Origin: Tenebrio molitor
Lineage: Eukaryota > Arthropoda > Insecta > Coleoptera > Tenebrionidae
Assembly: GCF_963966145.1 (NCBI RefSeq)
Contig: NC_091046.1
Location: 33,976,001 to 34,040,000, forward strand
DNA: 64,000 bases
Reading direction: 5' to 3'
The notes beneath the pieces are model-generated. The model was not told the DNA's origin and ran no database searches. It saw nothing but the letters and a program-made list of their open reading frames with translations. The position numbers and the translations under genes were made by a program. Below are positions 46,044 to 55,392 of this stretch, piece after piece (within the stretch, counting starts at the first letter, position 1; each line of letters opens with the position of its first letter).

Positions 46044-46145
46044 ATAATTTTAAGATTCCGAGACCAACGGATCTCATGACCCTAAGATTCCGAGATCAAC
46101 GGATCTCATGACTTTACGATTGCGAGATCGACGGATCTCATGATT
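46044..46145. repeat. Tandem repeat, about 34-bp unit, three copies
   Basis: The unit AAGATTCCGAGA then CCAACGGATCTCATGAC occurs three times in a row with small changes (ATTGCGAGATCGACGG in the last). It lies inside the outer LTR-like element. Confidence 0.8.
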
Positions 46146-46216
46146 GCACGAAGTACGAGACCCACTACAATGGATAAGTAGCCCCGATACTATGATAGCT
46201 TGAAAATCTAATGTTT

Positions 46217-48242
46217 TGTTACCAGAAGCGAGACGCTAGGCACCGATCAAGTAGCATGCGGTTGCTGACAAGTTGACTTTCCAATTTTGTATTAACTGTT
46301 TTGTGGTTGACTTGAATAAAAAAAACTTCATTTTTCTTCGTGTGTGCTGAATTTTCTCAAAGCAATTTTGGCCCAACGTGGGGCTCCCAAGTGTTTTTCT
46401 GGATAAAAAAAAGAACCGACGCGTATCATCATGGTCGCGACTTCTCTTCAACAGGAACAGGACCTGAAAGCCTGGGCTTCGACCCTCCCCAAGAAGGATG
46501 TCGACGTGCTCAGGGCCTTCATGGCCTTCCTCGTCACCACACCGGCGGAGACGCTCCAGCTCCCAGAATTTTCCGGCCTCGACCACCCCGCGTGGTGGCG
46601 GGACAAAATCGCAACACGACTCCGAGGTTCAGCAGGAGCCATAAGTCCATAACCCACCATTCGCGCTACATACGAAGACTTGAAGAGGGCCGTAGTGAAC
46701 AAGTACGGAGTCCCTAAGATCGTGATGGAGCTCCACGCGCAGTACTACGGAGCCAGGCAAGCCGTCGGTTAGTCAACCGACAGCTTTTTTTCAAGAAAAG
46801 GACGCATCGCAAAACGAATCTTCCCCAACATCACGGAGGAGAAGTTCATTGCCACGTGCCGTTTCCTGGTAATCGGTCCAAATCATCTTCAAGAACCACC
46901 GCACCACGCCACCCCGCTGACGTGGTGCCACACGTGTCGTTCGTCGGTGGACCGAACCAGGACCACCCCCAGCGACCACAACATCCACCAGATCCAGTCC
47001 CAAAAAGAGCCCAAGGACCAGCTGATCGCCAACCTCCAGGTAGCTCACCTTGACGACAAGGATGCTGCCCGTGATACGCAGCAGAGGAATTTCCTCCTCA
47101 AAAGACTGGCGACCTGCACCACTCTCAAGAACCCATCTACGACCGAGAACCCGATCTTCAAACTGTTCAAGACCACGAACACGCTGGCCAAGTTGACATC
47201 AAACCCATCGGCGACCGGGAATCTTATCAACGTGCACAACCTCCACTCGAGCGTGAACGTGGAGAAATGACAAAACTGCAGCTCCGCTACCAGGAGATGC
47301 ACCTGCAGTTTCACCTGAACGATGATCTTCAACCTTCAGCCGCCGAAACGACCGCTGAGAAACACCCGCAACGGCAAGGGAAACTCACGGTTTCGGACGC
47401 TCTCCCATCAGAACCAGGTCGCGTTCCGAGCCAACTACCGAAAGTCCAACTGCGATCTCACCGAGCAGACCCGTTAACAGCAGCCTCGACCACCACAACC
47501 ACAACACGATCCAGCACCTTAACGGTGTCAACCACGACTCCCAACACTCGGTACACAACACGCGCAAGAAAAGCCACCACGAGAACAAGCTCCTGATGCA
47601 GAACGTCGATATCAGCTCCGACTGCCGCTGCCACAACAGGACCCAGTCGTTCAACAACGTCAACCACGAGCCGCAGGACCTGGTGCTCATCACAACCAAA
47701 AACACCGGTCCAGCGTCAACTGTGGCGTTCGCCGCAACCACAACATGATGCAGCCCCTCAAATATGTCAACGACGACCGCGAGAACCTGGTGCTCGTCAA
47801 GCTCCAGAACACCAGGTCGTCTTCCGCGTCGGTTACGCCTACCTGGTGGAGACCGAGGACGGACGGTCGAAGCCATTACGACCGCCTGAGGTCGGATAAT
47901 CACCACTGACCACCAACAACGCCTTCTGGAGGAGGATAAACCTTCAGTGGCGCCCAACAGACAAAAAAACTGTAGACAGTGCGGTTGTGAAGATTTCCAG
48001 GGCGGAGAGTGTGGGTCCCTCGCCAAAAACAATTACCGCAACCTAGCTGTCTATTCTTATAATATAGAGAGATGGCGAGCAACATTAGGTGTCTAGCGCC
48101 TTTGCGGGTAGGGGAGATTGTTACCAGTAAGCGAGACACTAGGCACCGATCAAGCAGCACGCGGTCGCTGTCAAGTTAACTTTTCAATTTTGTATTAATT
48201 TGTTGTTGACTTGGATAAAAAAACTTAATTTTTCTTCGTGTC
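46217..48242 (+). mobile_element. Inner gag-only LTR-like element, GC-rich
   Basis: Direct repeats of about 125 bp, TGTTACCAG..AAGCGAGAC...GGCACCGATCAAG...TTTTTCTTCGTGT, are at 46217-46343 and 48119-48242. A polypurine-like GGGTAGGGGAGAT stands directly before the right repeat. A leader with GGCCCAACGTGGGGCTCC follows the left one and looks like the region after an LTR that holds a primer site. The interior (46430-47950) is clearly GC-rich compared with the surrounding AT-rich DNA. No reverse transcriptase is present, so it would depend on another element. Confidence 0.65.
46431..47270 (+). pseudogene. Gag-like gene of the inner LTR element (frame broken)
   Basis: Starts MVATSLQQEQDLKAWASTLP and continues ETLQLPEFSGLDHPAWWRDK, then IATRLRGSAGAI to a stop. 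The following codons in the same frame are again open (TYEDLKRAVVNKYG, IVMELHAQYYGARQAVG). The LPEF.G.D...W...I....G and YEDLK..V...G pattern resembles capsid segments of LTR-retrotransposon Gag. Further on the sequence shifts frame repeatedly and shows His/Asn-rich repeats (for example FNNVNHEPQDLVL) that recall a repeated coiled segment. No zinc knuckle was found. Confidence 0.45.
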
Positions 48243-48442
48243 TATAGGTTTCTTGAAGCCTGAGGACAGGCTTCCTGTTCCTATCACTCCTGTCAGGCTG
48301 GCCGTGTACGCTACGCATTTTTCGGGGGATACGCCAGAGAAGATTACGCAATCACCCAATCATCGAAAGGCGACACCCGGTGGAGCAATCTCAAGTGGTC
48401 GCTGGTCGGAGCGTGTGTTAGCTGTATTTGTCTTCTATTTAA

Positions 48443-48557
48443 TATACAGGGTTATTCTAAATGATTGTAGTCGAAGCAGGCCGTGTCCATGTTATGAAAT
48501 TTTTGCCGCTTTCAGTGAACTGGCAATTTTTGTCGCTGTCACCGTCATTTTTTAGGT
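48443..48557. mobile_element. MITE, TACAGGGTTATTCTAAATGA family (left half, copy 2)
   Basis: TATACAGGGTTATTCTAAAT then GATTGTAGTCGAAGCAGG, and TTTGCCGCTTTCAGTGAACT, match the copies at 40278 and 61494. The right half is absent. It directly follows the outer LTR-like repeat. Confidence 0.75.
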
Positions 48558-48832
48558 GATTATTTCCTTTATATGTTTAGCAACCAATTGCGTGACAAAT
48601 ATTGACCAATCAAAATGAGAAAACAAAAAATAACCCGATAAAATTTCTCTAAAATGCACACTGTGCAATAATCGGATAAAAAATGTCAGTACCTGATTTT
48701 TTTTTTAAATAAATTATTTTGAATAAAAAGGATTGGAAATAATGCGTTTGTTTTCATTCTATTCAGGAAATAATCAGCTGTATACCCCTCGTGCAAAATT
48801 TTAATATCGGCAAATTTTTTGCTAATGAACTC

Positions 48833-48968
48833 AAACATCCATAAATTATTCGGTCAAAAGAACAATTATTATCAAATAAAAGCCCTCGACTTCGTCTCGT
48901 GCTCTTATTTGCTAATAATTGGTCTTCTGCCCTCATTTATGGATGTTTTCGTTCATCTTATTATACAG
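48833..48968. repeat. Palindromic hairpin element (CCTCGACTTCGTCTCGTG core)
   Basis: CAAACATCCATAAATTATTC then GGTC...AATTATTATCAAATAA pairs with TTATTTGCTAATAATTGGTC then TTCTGCCCTCATTTATGGATGTTTTCG. The core is CCCTCGACTTCGTCTCGTGC. Confidence 0.75.
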
Positions 48969-48970
48969 TA

Positions 48971-49582
48971 TGAGTCAATTGTGGCTTATTTCTGAAATTT
49001 CTTAGATGCAACCAAAAATACCAATTTCACTTGACACTTGATACTGCGTTAAATTTAAATAATAAATTGAATCAAAATTGCGTTTTTGGTTACACACGTC
49101 AAAATGACAATGTTGGGAATTTAATGAGCAAAATTAGAACGTAAAAAGAAAACTAACGTAAAAATTGCCACATACCACATACGTTGCCTTGTTCATGTAT
49201 TCAGATCCTACTCTTCCAACAATAAGGCCTAACTCATTTTGTAAAAAATTGAAATAAATAAAAAATAAAAATATGCCTGTGATTTGGATTGGATATGGAT
49301 AGGTACCTCTGTAGATACAGATCCGCGGCGACCATGGGATTTTTACGACATAGGTACCCCATACATGAGAACCATGTCCACTTTCTCATCGTTTGAGTCA
49401 ATACATGTAGTTCATAACCAAGTTTTAGCAAAACTGTCAAGACAAGGTTGACAATTCTCAGAGCAATGGAATCGTAGATTACTGTTTTAATTTTTTTAAA
49501 TCACAGATCTAGTGAATGCTGGAATTAGTATTTTTAGTTGCATCAAAGATCATTTCAGAAATAAGTGACAATTGACTCAACT
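48971..49582. mobile_element. TIR element, TGAGTCAATTGTGGCTTATT ends
   Basis: TGAGTCAATTGTGGCTTATT then TCTGAAATTTCTTAGATGCAACC pairs with GTTGCATCAAAGATCATTTC, then AGAAATAAGTGACAATTGACTCA. The arms are about 50 bp. No coding frame is convincing. It lies just downstream (in gene sense) of exon 3. Confidence 0.7.
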
Positions 49583-49740
49583 GTAGATACGAGTATGTTT
49601 AATGTATAGCATTTCATAATTATCACGTTTAAAACGCCTGTACTTCTGCAACCAGTAATTCAGGCATCAATCAATATTATATAGATGAAAGTTTTCTACA
49701 ACCTAATAAAATAAGTCTCGCATAAAAACTTCACACTAAT
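49000..49740. other. AT-rich stretch, no gene seen
   Basis: This is intron 3 sequence next to exon 3. I see only weakly mirrored segments: GATGCAACCAAAAATACCAA at 49004 and TTTTTAGTTGCATC at 49531, flanked by GAAATTTCTTA and ATTTCAGAAATAAGTGACAA. These hint at a TIR element spanning about 48975-49585 (TGAGTCAATTGTGGCTTATT, inverse AATAAGTGACAATTGACTCA). Confidence 0.45.
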
Positions 49741-49751
49741 ATATTACTTAC

Positions 49752-49895
49752 TGTTGTCTAACTTTCGACCCACGTTGCGATAAGTGCCACATTTAGATCC
49801 TTTGTAGTCAGAAAAACGACTATTTCTTGAATCGAAATTGTTCGAGTGTTGACTAGATGGAGACTCCAGCGTATTGGTGTCTTTTCTTGTATTAT
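49752..49895 (-). CDS. PDE10A: PDE10A-like phosphodiesterase, exon 3 (N-terminal linker)
   Basis: The 144-bp exon encodes residues 73-119: NTRKDTNTLESPSSQHSNNF, then DSRNSRFSDYKGSKCGTYRN and VGRKLDN. This is a hydrophilic, Ser/Asn/Arg-rich and probably disordered segment. The acceptor TATACGTTGCAG and the donor GTAAGTAATA are strong. Only one frame is open. Entry phase 1 and exit phase 1 fit both the GC donor of exon 2 (G|AT, Asp72) and exon 4 (A|GA, Arg120). There is no recognisable domain. Assignment to the PDE10A gene rests on strand, order and phase. Confidence 0.7.
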
Positions 49896-50001
49896 CTGCA
49901 ACGTATAAAGATATTTTAAATAATAATTAATACTGTTTATCTATTTATTCTAAAACCGTAATGCATTATATTCAATGATAGCGGTTTAGGTATATTTTAA
50001 G

Positions 50002-50124
50002 TACAGTGACCGGCAAAAAAAGTTAGCCATCATTTAAATGTCAGTGTCATTAAAGCATTAATTACACATTTGGATTTTGATATGACAGAAAAGTGATGGC
50101 TAGTTTTTATTGCCGGCCATTGTA
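50002..50124. mobile_element. Very short MITE (123 bp), TACAGTGACCGGCAAAAA ends
   Basis: TACAGTGACCGGCAAAAAAA then GTTAGCCATCA pairs with TGATGGCTAGTTTTTATTGC, then CGGCCATTGTA. The arms are about 32 bp. Target TA is shared with the GTACTATT-type elements nearby. Confidence 0.8.
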
Positions 50125-50454
50125 CAATATATTTTTTATCAAAAAATTTTAAGTAGTCAATAAAAATAGTAGTTAGGATTCAGAGATCACTAGAGAAGAT
50201 AGTACCTACGTTTAACAGTAGTGTTCACTTTAGTTTTTAATTTCTTTTAAAATTGCATAACAAAGATTACAGAAAGGAATCTTGTTTGTCGACATTACTG
50301 GTTCAAAATTACTTATTATGTTTAGTATAATAATATACAGGTGTCCCAAAAATGACGTACAAACCACTACCTTATCGAGGATGTTTAAATGTACATGAAA
50401 AAAATATGGAAAAAATGTTTCCGACAAAAAAATCAATTATTTTTATTATTATTA

Positions 50455-50945
50455 TCCCACCGCCACCCGGCGGCACGGCAATTTTGCCGGAGAACATACA
50501 CTATTACGGATAATACTATCAAGTAATAGTGCAGTGCTTATCAACATAATTACCGGCGTCTCGCCTCCACATTTTGACTTTTTTGTGTTTTATGTTCTGT
50601 GTCAATGTTAAGGAATTTCCTCACGATGTGACATGAGTATAATAATATACCTTTTTGAATTTCAACCACCAATGTGTTCTCTAAGTCCAAAATTTTTAAA
50701 TTTTTAAAAAGAGATTGCGGTACTATTCCCGTTGCTGAAATTACAAGTGGTAAAATCGAAATTTTTTCTAAACACCAAAGATTTCTCATAGCAACGGACA
50801 GCTCTAAATATTTATTAATTTTTGTGTTATATGTCTGTGTTATATTATGTGAATTTGGAACAGCTATATCTAAAAGATATGCTTGCTTTTGTTGTTTATT
50901 TAAAATAATAATGTCTGGTCTGTTATGCTTAATATGAATGTCAGT
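50455..50945 (-). mobile_element. 3' fragment of RLE-type retrotransposon (copy 4)
   Basis: It has the same 3' untranslated palindromes as the other copies, then the endonuclease end (RPDIIILNKQQKQAYLLDIA, then PNSHNITQTYNTKINKYLEL) to KVEARRR-type residues and a stop. The element is truncated after the LTDIHIKHNRPD segment. It is inserted into the MITE at 50334-52824 in the TTATTATTA run. A few target bases are lost. Confidence 0.85.
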
Positions 50946-51007
50946 TAATACAATGTAAACAAATATATATTCATACATCATTACCTTGCAATGTTACCGT
51001 AGAGGGT

Positions 51008-51155
51008 TTAATAGTATATTATGTTATGAGGAGCAAAAATGAAGTTTTATGTGCTGCGGCTGGTAGATTGGCTGCCGAACGCAGGGAGGCAGACAAACCT
51101 AGCCAAAGCACATAAAACCATTTTTGCTCCGAATAACATATACTACTATTTTTTC
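51008..51155. repeat. Palindromic hairpin element (AATAGTA ends)
   Basis: TTAATAGTATATTATGTTAT then GAGGAGCAAAAATGAAGTTTTATGTGCT pairs with AGCACATAAAACCATTTTTG, then CTCCGAATAACATATACTACTATT. The core has CTGCGGCTGGTAGATTGGCT and GCCGAACGCAGG. Confidence 0.8.
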
Positions 51156-51245
51156 TTCAAACCTTCATAACAAATTATTTAAGACATGTTAAAAAACCAG
51201 GTAGGAATTTCAAATGATTTAGCTAGTTTACTTTACAGCCGCTCA

Positions 51246-51340
51246 TCAGAGGAGATAATAACTTCACGGACGCCTCAGCGGAGATAATAACTTCACGGAC
51301 GCTCCTCAGCGGAGATAATAACTTCACGGACGCTGGTCAG
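51246..51340. repeat. Tandem repeat, about 30-bp unit, three copies
   Basis: The unit GGAGATAATAACTTCACGGA then CGC(T)CCTCAGC occurs three times in a row. It lies next to the hairpin at 51008-51155. Confidence 0.85.
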
Positions 51341-51684
51341 CTCGTTAGATGCCATGACAATGAAGTGACACTTTAGCATCATCAATGCAACAGTGTAATG
51401 TCATATTTTACGGACGTTTGAAGGAAAAATTATTTTTTTTGATTTCCAAATCTTCTAAATTCTCTATTATGCAGGATTAGATATTGGTAGTGAGTGATTT
51501 TGTACTTTGTGATAATATGTACTATTGCGGGCAAAAAAGTGGGACATAAAATTTCTGTCAGTTTTGAAAAATTCGATGTAGTTCAAGCTTTATTGTCATT
51601 TTTTTTGACACTATTCCAGCTGACAGTTTAAAAATTTATTTTTTCTAATTTTGACATATAAAGTGACACTTTTCAAAATTAATT

Positions 51685-51754
51685 GACGTTTGGAAACGTC
51701 ACACTTTTCGTAACTGGTTACGAAAAGTAAAATCTTTCCTAACTGGTTAGGAAA
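51685..51754. repeat. Three consecutive perfect palindromes
   Basis: GACGTTTGGAAACGTC (51685-51700), then a 24-mer with arms CTTTTCGTAAC and GTTACGAAAAG around TG (51704-51727), then TTTCCTAACTGGTTAGGAAA (51735-51754). The last two share the AACTGGTT centre. Confidence 0.85.
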
Positions 51755-51902
51755 AATTTATTGTATCACCAGTTGACACTGTCATATTTTTTGTTTACCT
51801 ACTTGATGTTTTAACACAATAATAATTTATTATTAATGAAATTCATTACTTCGTTTAACGTTTGAAGAAACTTTTTTTTTGTCAAAATTAGAAAAAATCT
51901 TG

Positions 51903-52036
51903 TATGTAACACGTTAGGAAATGCAATTTTGTGTAACTCGTGTGATTTTGCGGGATCTCGCTGCGCTCGTCCCGCAAATATTCCACTCGTTACACAAAAT
52001 AACGCATTACCTCACTGGTTACATAAATAGCTATTA
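51903..52036. repeat. Palindromic hairpin element (CTCGCTGCGCTCG core)
   Basis: The arms TTAGGAAATGCAATTTTGTG then TAACTCGTG pair with CACTCGTTACACAAAATAAC, then GCATTACCT. The inner stem GCGGGAT..GTCCCGC surrounds CTCGCTGCGCTCG. The right flank is ACATAAATAGCTATTATA. Confidence 0.8.
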
Positions 52037-52272
52037 TACTCCTATTTTCCTTTTCCAAATGCCCTCTTCTTTTGATAAAGGTAGATTTTGATTGGAACTT
52101 CGCATTAAATAAATATTCACTACGTGCTTACAATTATTCCCTACAACCTACAATACTTAATGACAACAACGTCAATCAATTCAAAGTAGGGTTAGAATCA
52201 GGTAAGGGTTATTTCACATTAAAAGTCAAGACAATGACGTTGATGTCCCACTTTTTTTTGCCCGCAATAGTA

Positions 52273-52629
52273 CTACGCCGGCCAAAAATTTTGGCCGTCA
52301 TTGAATGTCAATTCAAAAAAAAAAAATGTAATCCGTACTATATTGTCATCATGATTACCGTCTTGATTATGAACGTTATTTTTTGGGTGGTAAATTTCAA
52401 AACTCAAAATTATTTTGTCATTTCTACTACACAGAACGTTTACCTCAGGTTATCTATGTACGATTGCTCTAATTTTGTTTATTCATGTCGGATTTTTGGA
52501 ATATCTGAGCTTCAAACAGTTTAAATTGATTGTCAAAATGACACGAATCGAAAGTGGGGTAACGATTCCTAAAGGTTTATTTACGCTTTACTTGAATGTC
52601 AAGAAGCCAAAATTTTTTGGCCGCCATAG
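52273..52629. mobile_element. MITE, CTACGCCGGCCAAAAATTTT TIRs
   Basis: CTACGCCGGCCAAAAATTTT then GGCC is mirrored by GGCCAAAA-type AGCCAAAATTTTTTGGCCGC, then CATAG. It shares the TA at 52271-52272 with the element to its left and has TA at 52630-52631. It sits back-to-back with the 51522-52270 MITE at one target site. Confidence 0.8.
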
Positions 52630-52926
52630 TACGATTAGACGTCTGTCATGACAATTTCATACATATAGAATTTCAAAATAATTGACCTGCTAAGTGTCAC
52701 TTTCAAGGACCGCCAAATCAGCAGATAAGTCCATTTGAATTTTTTTAACATTTTTCTGGCGTTTACGGTAATCTCTTCTACACCGTAGTGCACCGTTAGT
52801 ACGCCATTTTTGGGACACCTGTATGTACCATCGTGATCATAAAAAACGACAACACTAGAAATTTGTGCTGTGTAAATTTCATAACGTCATTGTGACAATT
52901 AAAAAATCCGCAATTAACAGATTTTC

Positions 52927-53038
52927 CAAAAAACCATTCTGCAAATCCGAATATATGATGATGATACCATTAGAAACATTGCTGCCGAACTGGGTGTTAG
53001 CACTAGCACTGTGTTGCGGATACGATGGTACGTAGGTA
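52927..53038 (+). pseudogene. Tc1-like transposase HTH fragment
   Basis: The frame reads LQIRIYDDDTIRNIAAELGV, then STSTVLRIRW. DTIR.IAAELGVS.STV.RI is the helix-turn-helix of Tc1-type transposases. The frame ends where the next MITE (53039-53542) begins. Confidence 0.55.
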
Positions 53039-53542
53039 TTATCGGTAGACATAAAAAACTGGGACAAACATCAAATTTGTAAAAAGTCAAAAATCACTAA
53101 TATAGGTACTATTCCGGACACGGAATCTTGGCCACAACTGACATTTAACTGACAAATATGTGTGAACTGGCCTTTATTGAATATAACCCAACTTTTGACT
53201 CGATATAATGCCATTTCCCTGCTTTTTTGATGTCACACGAAAAACTTCAAAGTGACTTTTAATTATTGTCACTTAGATGACACTAAGGATTGGTTTACAT
53301 CATTTTTTTTTAGAAATGTCTAAAAAATGTTGGCCAAGATTCCGTGGCCGGAATAGTACATCGTGTAAATTTGACTTTTGACAAATAAGGTTATAAAAAT
53401 TATGACATACCAATGACACTGTCAGAAACATCAAGTTAAAGTTCAATTCTTTAATTACGATTTGTATTTTGAGTGACAATTCAAAAGTCTAATACACAAT
53501 GAGCAAATTTTGGATGTCCCAGCTTTTAATGTCCACCAATAG
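53039..53542. mobile_element. MITE, TATTGGTGGACAT-type TIRs, with nested MITE
   Basis: Left TTATCGGTAGACATAAAAAA then CTGGGACA pairs with right ATGTCCCAGCTTTTAATGTC then CACCAATA. TA is at 53037-53038 and 53543-53544. It contains the 53109-53356 MITE. Confidence 0.75.
53109..53356. mobile_element. Nested MITE, CTATTCCGGACACGGAATCT TIRs (248 bp)
   Basis: CTATTCCGGACACGGAATCT then TGGCCA is mirrored by TGGCCAAGATTCCGTGGCCG, then GAATAG. TA flanks at 53107-53108 and 53357-53358. It shares the TACTATT start with the neighbours, so all probably used one transposase type. Confidence 0.85.
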
Positions 53543-53634
53543 TACTTTTAAAATTTGTTCCTTGGTTACATATGTTGCATAAAAAAATTATGGCAAGGTA
53601 TGAAACTTTTTAAATACTTAAGGTTAAAATAAGA

Positions 53635-54380
53635 TATACAGGGTGTTGTGCAAGTCCACGTAATAAATTTAATCACCAATGGAACTCTTTAAAACAAACA
53701 TTTTTTACATATTGATATTTTTTTAATCGATTTTTTTTTATTTTTTAACCTCTAATTTGACACTTCGTTCATGAAATAATCATCAATTGAAACGAAAGAA
53801 TGACTAGTACATTCTTTAACGAGCGGATAATGATGGCTATTAGCCATTATACGCCAGTTGAAGACTATACTTTCTCCACGACTGTAACAAGAAAAAAACA
53901 ATCTTTGAAAATTGAATTTCAATTTACAATTTACAAACGCATCCGATTGACGATCTGCCGTTGATATAATGTAAATTCGAGGGATAAATTGGCCGACAGC
54001 CGTGGGTTTAGTATTTTCTATCACTGAGTGTGGAATTGATATCATTCTTTCATTGAATATTCAACAAGAATGCCATTCATTCTTCAATAATCGTGGAGAA
54101 AACGTTTTTGTGCCGTAAAAACTTTACGGTTTTTTTTGAAGAAAGAATGACTGCTGTTCTAATACTGCTTTTATTGGAGTATTTTAATTAAGTTTTTTTT
54201 TGTGCTTCGTTATTAATGGATGTGTAAATACCAGTACATGAGCGGGTATGAATTTTACGGTTCAAATTATATTGAAGAATTGTAGAAAAATGATAAATAA
54301 AAAGAATGTGTATTTTTAGGAGTCCTATTTGTGGTCAAATTTATTATGTGGACTTCCATAACAGCATAACACCCGGTATA
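53635..54380. mobile_element. TIR element, TACAGGGTGTTGTGCAAGTC family
   Basis: TATACAGGGTGTTGTGCAAG then TCCACGTAATAAATTTAATCACCAA pairs with TTTGTGGTCAAATTTATTAT, then GTGGACTTCCATAACAGCATAACACCCGGTATA. The arms are about 60 bp. A minus-strand open frame inside (53752-54045) has no motif that I recognise. Confidence 0.8.
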
Positions 54381-54815
54381 GTTGCTATAAAGAAGACATT
54401 TTTAATGCATATCATTTATCATTCAACCAAACATCAAATTATTGTTTAAGAATTGGATACATTAGTTTGTACATAAATGTAAGTGAACGGGAATTAACTA
54501 TTATCATAAATTCGTTCATATTCGTGTTGCTGAAGATAAATTACTTCCAATACTTCCATTAACACGCAAAGGTTGCATCATATGGTATTATTCCTAAGAA
54601 GAGTAGGTGTTCTTGTGCCTACCTACAGATATACTAAAACTGTTTCAATGAGACAATTTAGATTATATCTAACATGTCAGCTACCTTAACACAATAATAA
54701 TAATAATAATAAGCTTATTCGTGCGAAGATACAACGTATTTGCACACGTCAAACAACTAGACTTAGGTAACTAAAAGAAAATTCAGCTAAAAAAATTCAA
54801 CTAAGCATAATATAA

Positions 54816-55299
54816 TACAGGTGTCCCAAAATTGGCGTACAAACTACTTACTACCTTATCAAGGATGGTTAAATGTACCTACATGAAAAAAATATGGAAA
54901 AAATGTTTCCGTCAAAAAAATCAATTATTTTTATTACTATTATTAACGGTAATACAATGTAAACAAAGATATATATTCGTACATTATTATCTTGCAATGT
55001 TACCGTAATGGATTTAAAATAATTTTTTCGATTTCCAAAGCTTCTAAATTATCTGTTAAGCAGGATTAGATATTGGTGAGTGATCTTGTACTTTGTGATA
55101 ATATGTACGATCAGAGGTAGCTGTCATGACAATTTCATACACGTATTTCAAAATAATTGATCTCTTAAGTGCCACTTTCAAACAACCCCAAATCAGCAAA
55201 TAAGTCCAACAGAATTTTTTTAACATTTTTCTGACGTTTACGGTAATCTATTCTACACCGTAGTGCACCGTTAGTAGGCCATTTTTGGGACACCCTGTA
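54816..55299. mobile_element. MITE, CAGGTGTCCCAAAAATGGCG family (intact reference copy)
   Basis: TACAGGTGTCCCAAAATTGG then CGTAC is mirrored by CTAACGGTGCACTACGG-side sequence ending GGCCATTTTTGGGACACCCT then GTA. Uninterrupted, it provides the empty-site sequence for the three insertions in the copy at 50334-52824. For example, it reads GATAATATGTACGATCAGAG where the other copy has 1.1 kb inserted. Confidence 0.85.
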
Positions 55300-55392
55300 T
55301 GAACATACAAATTATAATTAATAAAGAGTAAAAGAGCAGGAAAGAAAGCAAAGAAAAATAATTGATTAATTACAAGACTTTGTGCACCCATA

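Larger units (their letters stand above)
45037..48434 (+). mobile_element. Outer LTR-like element with nested insertion
   Basis: Direct repeats TGTACGCTACGCATTTTTCG...GACACCCGGTGGA...AATCTCAAGTGGTCG...GTGTGTTAGCTGTATTTGTC lie at 45037-45214 and 48305-48434, about 90 percent identical by eye. The second lacks about 60 bp. Between 45340 and 46140 is a decayed gag-like region. The inner element at 46217-48242 is inserted in it. LTR status is inferred from the direct repeats. No pol or integrase is visible. Confidence 0.6.
12461..49751 (-). other. Intron 3 of the PDE10A-like gene (about 37 kb)
   Basis: This giant intron is inferred from the exon 3 and exon 4 phases (A|GA, Arg120). It carries most of the mobile elements listed below. 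AT-rich parts where I see no gene, RNA or clear repeat are 12465-14140, 14400-15185, 15400-16080, 17580-18800, 19300-22000, 22600-23845, 26140-26435, 26660-27640, 29130-30480, 30770-30850, 39320-39650, 39895-40275, 42450-43740 and 48560-48830. Confidence 0.6.
51522..52270. mobile_element. MITE, CTATTGCGGGCAAAAAAGTG TIRs
   Basis: CTATTGCGGGCAAAAAAGTG then GGACAT is mirrored by ATGTCCCACTTTTTTTTGCC, then CGCAATAG. TA is at both ends (51520-51521, 52271-52272). It contains three perfect palindromes (51685-51754) and a hairpin element (51905-52035). The long plus-strand open frame inside it has no recognisable domain. Confidence 0.85.
50334..52824. mobile_element. MITE, CAGGTGTCCCAAAAATGACG family, blown up by nested insertions
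   Basis: The ends TATACAGGTGTCCCAAAAAT and TTTTTGGGACACCTGTATGT belong to the family of the 484-bp copy at 54816-55299. Interior segments line up with that copy in order. They are separated by an RLE fragment (50455-50945), a hairpin plus tandem repeat (about 51003-51420) and two adjacent MITEs (51522-52270, 52273-52629). Confidence 0.85.

Noticed and set aside
47385..48032. 215-codon minus-strand open frame
   Set aside because: It is antisense to the GC-rich gag-like element. Low stop density from high GC explains it. Its translation shows no domain and the plus strand carries the recognisable Gag motifs.
52072..52651. 150- and 78-codon plus-strand frames
   Set aside because: They run across the junction of two adjacent MITEs and through their TIRs, so they cannot represent a conserved gene.
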